This document shows, one piece after another, positions 7,953 to 14,836 of a stretch of DNA of 44,003 nucleotides. Each line of letters opens with the position of its first letter. Position 1 is the first letter of the stretch. Made by a program: the position numbers and the translations under genes. Below the pieces are notes generated by a model. That model was not told the origin of the DNA. It did no database searches and saw nothing but the letters and a program-made list of their open reading frames with translations. Source of the stretch: RUG754 sp964345365 (GTDB lineage Bacteria > Bacillota > Clostridia > Peptostreptococcales > Anaerovoracaceae); contig CAYFQR010000011.1 in NCBI GenBank assembly GCA_964345365.1, positions 1-44,003 on the forward strand, read 5' to 3'.

Positions 7953-7981
7953 AGTATAACACATTAATGCCTTTTTTGAAA
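7953..7981 (-). promoter_or_regulatory. Putative deoC promoter
   Basis: On the minus strand TTTCAA (7976-7981), 17 bases, TATACT (7953-7958), followed by a short leader with the deoC ribosome-binding site. The -35 is only fair. Confidence 0.6.
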
Positions 7982-7992
7982 GGAAGACTTTT

Positions 7993-8027
7993 GAATCTCG
8001 TATGACTTAAGTCACGGATATTCTCGC
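7993..8027. repeat. Dispersed palindromic element, copy A
   Basis: Contains GTATGACTTAAGTCACGGAT between GAATCTC and TTCTCGC. On the minus strand it reads GCGAGAATATCCGTGACTTA and onward, the same order as the copies near 33804, 34753 and 38011. It sits between deoC and lysC. Confidence 0.6.
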
Positions 8028-8111
8028 TATGTTATAAAAGTATTTTTGTTATATTAAAGTAAAACTTCGGTAAATCTTTGTTGCGGAGTGTAGATTCACA
8101 CACAAAACACA

Positions 8112-8140
8112 TTGATTTTTTTGTTAAAATGTAATAAAAT
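8112..8140 (+). promoter_or_regulatory. Putative lysC promoter
   Basis: TTGATT (8112-8117), 17 bases, TAAAAT (8135-8140). The leader to the ATG is about 110 bases. I looked for a lysine riboswitch in it and saw none of the conserved blocks. Confidence 0.62.
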
Positions 8141-8200
8141 ATCTTGATAGAGAATGTAATATGGGGATGTGTTTTTTTATGCCGGCAGCGGACAAACCAT

Positions 8201-8240
8201 AATTGAAGCTGTTATTCATAAATTGAAGCGGTTACTCATA
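8201..8240. repeat. 20-bp tandem repeat in the lysC leader
   Basis: AATTGAAGCTGTTATTCATA (8201-8220) is followed directly by AATTGAAGCGGTTACTCATA (8221-8240); two positions differ. It ends 19 bases before the lysC start. Confidence 0.85.
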
Positions 8241-8259
8241 TTACTTCAGGAGGACATAT

Positions 8260-9612
8260 ATGGGAATAAAAGTTTCTAAGTTCGGCGGCTCATCGGTCGC
8301 AGATGTAATTCAATTAAAGAAAATAAAACAGATAATCAAGTCTGACCCCGATAGGAGATATATAGTTGTTTCCGCACCCGGCAGGAGATTTGAGGGAGAC
8401 CCGAAGATTACGGATCTTCTCTACCTCGTTAAGACGACTATGGATAACAACCTGCCTTATGACCAGCTTTTTCAGGTAGTATGTGACAGATATACAGCCG
8501 TTCAGGTCAATCTCGGCAGTAAGGCGGATATGAATAAAGCATATGACGGGATAAGAGAAGAACTCCAAAAAAATCCGTCCGCCGACTATCTTGCATCGAG
8601 AGGTGAGTATCTGAACGCTATTTTGATAGCGGATTTTTTGGGCTTCGATTTCGTAGACAGCGACAGACTCATTAAATTTGACCAAGCCGGCAGACTTGAT
8701 TATGAGGAAACGAATCGAGCAATCGGAGAAGAGCTTGCGAAACATGAATATGCGGTAATACCGGGGTTTTACGGTTCTATGCCGGACGGTGAGATTAAGA
8801 CCTTCCCAAGAGGCGGTTCAGATATAACCGGCTCTATTATAGCCGGCGCCATAGGTGCGGAATGTTACGAAAACTGGACGGATGTTTCCGGCTTTTTAAT
8901 GGCTGACCCTAAAATAGTTAAGAACCCTAAGAAGATAAGGGTCATATCATACAAGGAACTCAGAGAGCTCAGCTATATGGGTGCGTCGGTACTTCATGAG
9001 GATGCCATATATCCTGCAAGGCTCATGGACGTTCCGATAAACATCAGGAACACGAACGAGCCTGATGACGAGGGGACATATATTATCTCCGAAGAAAAGG
9101 CGATTGCCCTCGGTATTACAAAACCGGATGACGAAGCCGCGGCACAGGAGGAAATAATAACCGGAATCGCAGGGTCTAAGGACTTCACCGTAGTAGCTTT
9201 GTATAAGAATATGATGAGCAGCGAAAAAGGCTTCGTAAGGAGAATACTCGGCATATTGGACGACCTCGAGATAAGCTTTGAGCATCTTCCGTCGGGAATC
9301 GACACGGTTTCCGTGGTCATGAGCAACTCGCAGATAAACGGCAGACTCGATGAGGTTCTTCACGAGTTTGAATTGAGGCTCAGACCCGACTCGATAGACG
9401 TCATAGAGAATATCGCGCTGATTGCTACCGTAGGACACGGAATGACATCAAGGCGAGGTACGGCGGCAACCCTCTTTACAGGTCTTGCGAATGCGGGAGT
9501 CAATGTCAGGATGATAGACCAAGGTTCTTCGGAGCTCAGCATCATTGTCGGAGTGGAAAACCGTGATTTTGATGATGCCATAAGGGCTATATATGATGCT
9601 TTCGTAGAGTGA
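8260..9612 (+). CDS. lysC: Aspartate kinase
   Basis: Phosphorylates aspartate, the first step to lysine, threonine, methionine and diaminopimelate. At 450 residues it is a full-length monofunctional enzyme. The N-terminus KVSKFGGSSVAD is the amino-acid-kinase nucleotide motif; FPRGGSDITGSIIAGAIGA is the second kinase motif. Two ACT-type regulatory segments follow: TVVALYKNMMSSEKGFVRR to SVVMSNSQI, and IALIATVGHGMTSRRGTAAT to LSIIVGVENRDF. Feedback control by an amino acid is therefore likely. CAGGAGGACATAT precedes ATG 8260. The stop is 11 bases from the next gene, so they form an operon. A 20-bp tandem repeat lies just upstream. Confidence 0.95.
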   Translation: MGIKVSKFGGSSVADVIQLKKIKQIIKSDPDRRYIVVSAPGRRFEGDPKITDLLYLVKTTMDNNLPYDQLFQVVCDRYTAVQVNLGSKADMNKAYDGIREELQKNPSADYLASRGEYLNAILIADFLGFDFVDSDRLIKFDQAGRLDYEETNRAIGEELAKHEYAVIPGFYGSMPDGEIKTFPRGGSDITGSIIAGAIGAECYENWTDVSGFLMADPKIVKNPKKIRVISYKELRELSYMGASVLHEDAIYPARLMDVPINIRNTNEPDDEGTYIISEEKAIALGITKPDDEAAAQEEIITGIAGSKDFTVVALYKNMMSSEKGFVRRILGILDDLEISFEHLPSGIDTVSVVMSNSQINGRLDEVLHEFELRLRPDSIDVIENIALIATVGHGMTSRRGTAATLFTGLANAGVNVRMIDQGSSELSIIVGVENRDFDDAIRAIYDAFVE

Positions 9613-9623
9613 AAGGAATAACG

Positions 9624-10241
9624 ATGAAAAAATTAGTTACTATCAGCAGAGAATACGGTTCGGGCGGCAGGACGATAGGCAAACTTGTCGCGGACAAACT
9701 CAATGTGCCTTTCTACGACAAAGAGATAATCGAGATGGCGGTCGAAGGAAGCGACTACTCGAAAGAGGTGCTCGAGACGGCGGAGCTCAGGGCGAAGTCA
9801 AGTATAATTTACAGCCTGGCTGCCGCTTTCAGCTTCAGCGAGGGGCAGGGTGAGTCTCTACCCGTAAACGACAAGCTGTTTCTTGCTCAGTTTCAGGTTA
9901 TAAAAGAAATCGGTGAAACCGATGCCGGCGTTATCATAGGAAGATGCGCCGATTACGTGCTGAAGGACAAGCCCGGCGTTACGAATATATTCATTCATGC
10001 CGAAAAAGAAGATAGGATAAGGCGAGCCATAGAGAAATACGGAGTGAGCGAGGAGAGAGCGCAGGCTGTAGTGGACGATTACGATAAGGCACGGGCAAAT
10101 TATTACTCATACCACACTTCAAACAGATGGGGAGACTACAGAAACTATAACTTAAGTATCAATACGAGCTACATCTCCGAAGAGAAAACGGCGGAGATGA
10201 TAGTCGATTACATAAAAAACAGAAAATACAGGGAGGATTAG
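9624..10241 (+). CDS. Cytidylate kinase-like protein
   Basis: A 205-residue P-loop kinase of the cytidylate kinase-like family. The N-terminus KLVTISREYGSGGRTIGKLV holds a variant P-loop (REYGSGGRTIG). Further on come VPFYDKEIIEMA, VIIGRCADYVL and the C-terminal helix VDYIKNRKYRED. The family is widespread in Firmicutes, and most members have no proven substrate; they differ from essential Cmk. The start at 9624 is chosen because AAAGGA precedes it and homologues begin MKKLVTISREYGSGG; an in-frame ATG at 9609 overlaps the lysC stop and lacks a site. It is followed two bases later by a small membrane protein gene and then metG. Confidence 0.88.
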   Translation: MKKLVTISREYGSGGRTIGKLVADKLNVPFYDKEIIEMAVEGSDYSKEVLETAELRAKSSIIYSLAAAFSFSEGQGESLPVNDKLFLAQFQVIKEIGETDAGVIIGRCADYVLKDKPGVTNIFIHAEKEDRIRRAIEKYGVSEERAQAVVDDYDKARANYYSYHTSNRWGDYRNYNLSINTSYISEEKTAEMIVDYIKNRKYRED

Positions 10242-10243
10242 AG

Positions 10244-10423
10244 ATGAAACAAGGAAGAACCATATCAAAAACAGAGCATATCACAAAAAGAGCCGTCGGC
10301 AAGGCTCTGTTGGGGGTAATCGGAATCGGTTTGGCTTCGGGGGTTGCCCTCATAGCAGGCACGAATGTGATAATGTCAAGACTGTTTCCGGAGAAAAAGT
10401 ATCAAGGGGAGGAAGAAAACTGA
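10244..10423 (+). CDS. 59-residue single-pass membrane protein
   Basis: Encodes MKQGRTISKTEHITKRAVGK, a hydrophobic glycine-rich helix ALLGVIGIGLASGVALIAG and an acidic tail ending KKYQGEEEN. GGGAGGATTAGAG precedes the ATG, and the TGA shares its last base with the metG ATG (TGATG). The gene therefore lies in a tightly packed lysC-kinase-metG transcript. Basic N-terminus, one membrane helix and charged C-terminus fit a small inner-membrane protein. No family is recognised. Confidence 0.78.
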   Translation: MKQGRTISKTEHITKRAVGKALLGVIGIGLASGVALIAGTNVIMSRLFPEKKYQGEEEN

Positions 10424-12399
10424 TGACAGAAAAGGGAACATATTACATAACGACACCTATATACTACCCGTCTTCCAATCTTCATATAGGACACACATAC
10501 TGCACTGTCATGGCTGACGCTATGGCGAGGTTCAAGAGGCTTCAGGGCTATGATGTGCGTTTTTTGACGGGTACCGACGAACACGGACAAAAAATCCAAA
10601 GCAAAGCCGAGGAGGCAGGCACTTCACCTCAGGAATACGTGGATGAAGTCGTAGACGGAATCAAAGAACTCTGGAAGACCATGGAAATCTCTTATGACGA
10701 TTTTATCAGGACTACCGAAGAAAGACACGTGAAGAGAGTTCAGAACTTCTTCATGAAGCTTTGGGAAACCGGCGACATATATTTAGGAGAATACGAGGGA
10801 CTTTACTGCAAGGAATGTGAAGCATTCTGGACGGAATCACAGGCGAAGGACAACAAGTGCCCCGACTGCGGCAGAGCCGTGCATCATGCAAAGGAAGAAG
10901 CATATTTCTTCAAACTCTCCAACTATGCGGACAGACTTCTGGAGCTTTATGAATCGAATCCGGATTTTTTGCAGCCCGAAACGAGAAGAAACGAGATGAA
11001 GTCTTTCATCAAACAGGGGCTCGAAGACCTCTGCATATCGAGGACGAGCTTCAGCTGGGGAATCCCCGTACCGCTCAATGAGAAGCACGTGATTTACGTG
11101 TGGCTCGATGCGCTTACGAACTATATTACGGCGCTCGGTTATGACGATGAGCCGGAGCTTTATAATAAATATTGGCCGGCGGATGTGCATTTAGTCGGCA
11201 AAGAAATAGTAAGATTTCACAGCATCATCTGGCCTGCCATGCTGATGAGCGCGGGTCTTCCGCTTCCTAAGCAGGTGCTTGGACACGGCTGGCTTCTCCT
11301 CGGCGGCGAAAAGGTCTCAAAGTCGAAGGCGACTAAGGGCGATGATGTAATCGACCCTGTGGTTCTCATCGAGCGCTACGGAATCGATGCTTTGAAATAC
11401 TTCCTTTTAAGAGAATACACCTTCGGGCAGGACGGTAATTTCACCAACGAAGTAATGCTGAAGAGGATGAATTTCGACCTTGCCAACGACCTCGGAAACC
11501 TCGTTTCGAGAACCGTTGCCATGATTGAAAAATATTGCGGCGGAATCGTTCCGGATGCGGCGACTAACGATGAAATTGATGATGACCTTAAGAAGACCGC
11601 CCTGAGCGCACATTCAAATGTCGAAAAACATATGGACAGGTTTGCTTTTAATATGGCACTCGAAGACATCTGGGTTGTCGTAAGGAGAGCAAATAAATAT
11701 ATCGACGAGAAAACCCCTTGGATACTTGCAAAGGACGAATCGAAAAAGGCGGAACTTGACACGGTTATGAAGAATCTTGCGGAAACAATCAGGATAGTTT
11801 CCGTACTCATATATCCGTTCATGCACACCACATCCGACGAAATAAGGAAACAGCTCGGACTTTGGTATGCCGACGTTCAGTGGGAAGACGCTGCGGAGTT
11901 CGAGATGATGTATCAGGAAAAGGTGAAGAGAGGAAACGCCTTGTTCCCAAGACTTGATGTCGAGAAGGAATTAGAGGAGCTTTCCGATTTAGCCGAAGAA
12001 ATCGCAAGAAAAAAAGCGGCTGCAGAGGCAAAAGACCCGGTGGAGAAAGCGATACTTGAGTCCGTGCCGCTTGAATTAAAAGACGAGATAGTTTACGATG
12101 ATTTCGATAAAATCGATTTCAGGGTAGGGACGATAATTCGCGCGGAGAAACACCCAAAGGCAGATAAACTCCTTGTGTTCAAGGTAAAAATGGGCACGGA
12201 AGTAAGACAAGTCATAAGCGGAGTGGCCGAAGACTTCACGCCTGAAGAAATGCTCGGAAAGAAAGTCATAGTAGTTGCCAACCTGAAACCGAGAATGTTA
12301 AGAGGGCTCGAATCTCACGGCATGCTCCTGTTCGCCGAGAACGGCAAGCGCTGTGAAATTGTCACAACTACCGCGCCGGACGGTGAAGTCGTGAATTAG
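10423..12399 (+). CDS. metG: Methionyl-tRNA synthetase with C-terminal tRNA-binding domain
   Basis: Charges tRNA-Met. The 658-residue protein has the class I signature PIYYPSSNLHIGHTYC, a zinc knuckle CKECEAFWTESQ with CPDCG, the WLDALTNYITALGY segment and the KMSKS-type loop GEKVSKSKAT. Residues from about 555 form the EMAP/Trbp111-like domain, FDKIDFRVGTIIRAEKHPKA to NLKPRMLRGLESHGM, which gives dimerisation and tRNA binding. GGGAGGAAGAAAACTG precedes ATG 10423. No T-box leader is present; the gene is carried by the upstream operon. The last codons, TTAPDGEVVN, are repeated twice more beyond the stop. Confidence 0.98.
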   Translation: MTEKGTYYITTPIYYPSSNLHIGHTYCTVMADAMARFKRLQGYDVRFLTGTDEHGQKIQSKAEEAGTSPQEYVDEVVDGIKELWKTMEISYDDFIRTTEERHVKRVQNFFMKLWETGDIYLGEYEGLYCKECEAFWTESQAKDNKCPDCGRAVHHAKEEAYFFKLSNYADRLLELYESNPDFLQPETRRNEMKSFIKQGLEDLCISRTSFSWGIPVPLNEKHVIYVWLDALTNYITALGYDDEPELYNKYWPADVHLVGKEIVRFHSIIWPAMLMSAGLPLPKQVLGHGWLLLGGEKVSKSKATKGDDVIDPVVLIERYGIDALKYFLLREYTFGQDGNFTNEVMLKRMNFDLANDLGNLVSRTVAMIEKYCGGIVPDAATNDEIDDDLKKTALSAHSNVEKHMDRFAFNMALEDIWVVVRRANKYIDEKTPWILAKDESKKAELDTVMKNLAETIRIVSVLIYPFMHTTSDEIRKQLGLWYADVQWEDAAEFEMMYQEKVKRGNALFPRLDVEKELEELSDLAEEIARKKAAAEAKDPVEKAILESVPLELKDEIVYDDFDKIDFRVGTIIRAEKHPKADKLLVFKVKMGTEVRQVISGVAEDFTPEEMLGKKVIVVANLKPRMLRGLESHGMLLFAENGKRCEIVTTTAPDGEVVN

Positions 12400-12478
12400 C
12401 TGAAGAAACCGTGCCTGACGGCGAAGCGGCAAATCAGTTAAACTACCGCACCGGACGGCGAAGGCGTGAATCAGCTTG
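12367..12478 (+). repeat. Three tandem copies of the metG 3' end
   Basis: Units begin near 12367, 12405 and 12442, with periods of 38 and 37. The first contains the metG stop. Shared blocks are ACTACCGC, CCGGACGG, GAAG and GTGAAT-AGCT; the third unit matches the first at nearly every position and is back in the metG frame (TTAPDGEGVNQLDD). The second reads ETVPDGEAANQLN in another frame. Confidence 0.88.
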
Positions 12479-12497
12479 ATGATAAAGACATACTATA

Positions 12498-12518
12498 CCG
12501 CCGCCTCACTGCAGGCGG
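12498..12518. other. Strong hairpin between metG and tatD
   Basis: GCCGCCT and AGGCGGC pair perfectly over a short loop. No T-run follows on the plus strand, so it may be a processing or stability element and not a terminator. Confidence 0.5.
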
Positions 12519-12552
12519 CACGTAATTCCTAAAAAAGAAAGTATTATATATA

Positions 12553-13368
12553 ATGAAAAAAATATTATTTGACTCACATGTACACCTTAATAACGACACA
12601 TACAAAAAACACGAAAGAGAAGCGCTCATACGTGAGATAGAGGATTCGGAAGTGGCATACATCTGCGATTCAGCCTTTGATTACGAGAGCTCACTCCTTG
12701 CCCTTTCGCATGCCGAAAGGCTCGATTTTTGCTATGCGACCGCCGGGGTTCACCCTCACGAGACAAAAGATTTGACGGAGGATATACTTAATAAAATAAA
12801 AAACCTTGCCGCAAATAACAAAAAAATAGTCGCTATCGGCGAAATCGGGCTGGACTTTCACTACGACTTTTCACCGAGAGACGTGCAGAGAGATTGGTTC
12901 CGCCGCCAGGTAAGAGTGGCAAACGAGCTTAAGCTTCCGATGGTTATACACTCAAGAGAGGCGGACCGCGAGACCATGGATATCCTCATTGAAGAGGGCG
13001 CGTTCTCGGAGGAGAGAAAAAAGTTCTTTGAGGACGGCAAGCCGCATGTGTATATACATTGCTATTCCGGAACGGCGGAGTTTGCGAAGGAGTACTTAAA
13101 ATTAGGGGCTGTTTTCGGCGTAGACGGGCCTATAACATATAAGAATAATCGAAAGACGGTAGAGGTGGTTGAAACCGTGCCTCTCGAGTCGCTTCTTATA
13201 GAAACGGACGCGCCGTATCTTACACCCGTACCTTTCAGAGGCAAGCCTAACAAGTCGACCTATGTCAGATACGTGGCGGAAAAAATTGCCGAAATAAAAG
13301 GCTTGAGCTACGAGGAAGTAGCGGAAGCTACAATGAAAAACGCGAAGGATTTTTTCCTTATAACTTGA
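12553..13368 (+). CDS. tatD: TatD-family metal-dependent DNase/hydrolase
   Basis: A 271-residue TIM-barrel hydrolase. Visible metal-site motifs are FDSHVHLNND at the N-terminus, TAGVHPHETKD, AIGEIGLDFHYD, MVIHSREADRE, YIHCYSGTAEFA and ETDAPYLTPVPFRGKPN. TatD proteins are metal-dependent 3'-5' exonucleases or related tRNA and DNA hydrolases. The commonest neighbour, metG, is just upstream, as in many Firmicutes. The Shine-Dalgarno is weak (AAAAAAGAAAG); ATG 12553 is kept because homologues start MKLFDSHVH. The last codons and stop are duplicated in the following spacer. Confidence 0.95.
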   Translation: MKKILFDSHVHLNNDTYKKHEREALIREIEDSEVAYICDSAFDYESSLLALSHAERLDFCYATAGVHPHETKDLTEDILNKIKNLAANNKKIVAIGEIGLDFHYDFSPRDVQRDWFRRQVRVANELKLPMVIHSREADRETMDILIEEGAFSEERKKFFEDGKPHVYIHCYSGTAEFAKEYLKLGAVFGVDGPITYKNNRKTVEVVETVPLESLLIETDAPYLTPVPFRGKPNKSTYVRYVAEKIAEIKGLSYEEVAEATMKNAKDFFLIT

Positions 13369-13417
13369 TAGACAGGACGGGAGACTTTTTCATCATAACT
13401 CGATAAAAAGAGAGGAA
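13348..13417 (+). repeat. Tandem copy of the tatD 3' end
   Basis: The unit from 13348 (GATTTTTTCCTTATAACTTG, including the tatD stop) recurs from 13383 as GACTTTTTCATCATAACTCG, a 35-bp period. The copy would read DFFIITR and stop, against DFFLIT in tatD. Weaker echoes with about 33-bp spacing continue to around 13510. Confidence 0.7.
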
Positions 13418-13577
13418 TTTCTTGTAAAAAACTATTGAAAAGGTTGAGATGTTTCCATTATAGAATAATGAAAAGCAGCGGAGTTTTGTCGTTAAGACGA
13501 TTAAGAGAGATGAGGCTTTACCTTAAAGGTGGATTTTCTTTTAAGTGCGTATATAACCGGTAGAGCAAAGAGAAGCT

Positions 13578-14756
13578 ATGGAACTCAAAAAAAAGGTGCT
13601 GAAGACAATTAAAGAGCATGACTTGCTTAAGTCGGGGGATAAGGTCGTACTCGGTTTTTCGGGAGGGCCCGACTCCACGGCTCTCTTTCACGTGCTTTAT
13701 TCACTAAACAGGGAGTACATGGAATCGGATGGCAAAAAAGGAATGTCGCTTGAGATATATCCTGTTCATATCAACCACAGGTTCAGGCCCGGAGCCGCCG
13801 AAGAAGACCAGAAATTTTCGGAGGAGTTTGCAAGTCGCCTGGGAGCTGACTGCCGCTCTTTCGTAATCGAATGTAACGAGCTTGCGGACAGGCTCGGCAT
13901 AGGCTCTGAAGAAGCCGGCAGAAAGGCGCGATACGACTCGTTCAGGAATGTGGCGGAAGAACTTGCCTCGAGTGATGAGCGGAGCCGCATCAAGATAGCG
14001 GTAGCACAGAATGCAAACGACCAAGCGGAAACGGTGCTTTTCAGGATACTTAGAGGCACGGGCACGGACGGACTCGCCGGCATAGCTTATAAGAGAAAGG
14101 ATGAGGCGGGATTTGACATAGTAAGACCTCTGCTCGATATAAAAAGAGAAGAGATAGAGGAATATTGCGATGAAGAGGGGCTTGAACCGAAGATAGACTA
14201 CACCAACAGCGAGGCTCTATATACACGAAACAAAATCAGGCTTGAGCTCATCCCTTATCTCGAAGAAAATTTTAATCCGTCTATAATAAATGCACTTAAC
14301 CGACTTGCATTTTCAGCATTGAGCGATAAGGAATATCTGTATAAACAGACCGGGCTCGCCTATGAAGCGGCAATAGACAAAGGAAAAGACGGGGCTTACG
14401 ATTGCAATCGTAAGGCCCCGAATGATAAAAACCGTAAATCGATTTTTTTGAATAATAAGCGAGATGAAGCCGGGTCGGGCTGCGGGAACGCCGAGAAAGG
14501 CACGACCGAAATTACACTGAAAATCGAAAAATTAGCGGAACTTGATAAATCCATAAGATACAGGGTATATAATATGGCATTATATGAAATAGGTATGTAT
14601 GAAAACGTGACGACTAAATTTCTCGATGCCATAGATAAGATAAGATTGTCGCAGAATCACCCGAGAGCATACACGGAGCTCACGGGCGGATTCAGGGTGG
14701 CAAGGGAAAAAAAGAGACTCGTTTTCTACAAATCAGGTAAAACCGGTGAATTTTAA
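13578..14756 (+). CDS. tilS: tRNA(Ile)-lysidine synthase
   Basis: Modifies C34 of the CAU-anticodon isoleucine tRNA to lysidine, so that it reads AUA, a codon this genome uses heavily. The PP-loop FSGGPDSTALFH is near residue 30, followed by YPVHINHRFRPGAAEEDQ, AGRKARYDSF and AQNANDQAETVLFRILRGTG. In that last block the usual AHN/AHH histidine is Gln. At 392 residues it is shorter than many TilS proteins, and the C-terminal domain is reduced but present (LRFRVAREKKR-like end). ATG 13578 follows AAGAGAAG. ftsH follows, a common pairing; hpt, often between them, is absent. Confidence 0.93.
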   Translation: MELKKKVLKTIKEHDLLKSGDKVVLGFSGGPDSTALFHVLYSLNREYMESDGKKGMSLEIYPVHINHRFRPGAAEEDQKFSEEFASRLGADCRSFVIECNELADRLGIGSEEAGRKARYDSFRNVAEELASSDERSRIKIAVAQNANDQAETVLFRILRGTGTDGLAGIAYKRKDEAGFDIVRPLLDIKREEIEEYCDEEGLEPKIDYTNSEALYTRNKIRLELIPYLEENFNPSIINALNRLAFSALSDKEYLYKQTGLAYEAAIDKGKDGAYDCNRKAPNDKNRKSIFLNNKRDEAGSGCGNAEKGTTEITLKIEKLAELDKSIRYRVYNMALYEIGMYENVTTKFLDAIDKIRLSQNHPRAYTELTGGFRVAREKKRLVFYKSGKTGEF

Positions 14757-14776
14757 GTGAATATTTATTTTTTGTA

Positions 14777-14806
14777 TTGGAAAAACAGTGTAATTTGTGT
14801 TAAAAT
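14777..14806 (+). promoter_or_regulatory. ftsH promoter
   Basis: TTGGAA (14777-14782), 18 bases, TAAAAT (14801-14806) with a TG one base before the -10 (extended -10). It sits 30 bases before the TTG start codon of ftsH. Confidence 0.68.
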
Positions 14807-14836
14807 ACAAAAACATTAATCATAAGGAGATGTAAA

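Noticed and set aside
8141..8259. Possible lysine riboswitch before lysC
   Set aside because: None of the conserved lysine-aptamer blocks could be found; only a short tandem repeat is present.
10200..10423. Possible T-box leader for metG
   Set aside because: The upstream bases are two overlapping coding genes, with no specifier loop, T-box sequence or terminator.
13468..13563. 31-codon basic open frame between tatD and tilS
   Set aside because: No ribosome-binding site, and the frame lies in the decayed repeats after tatD.
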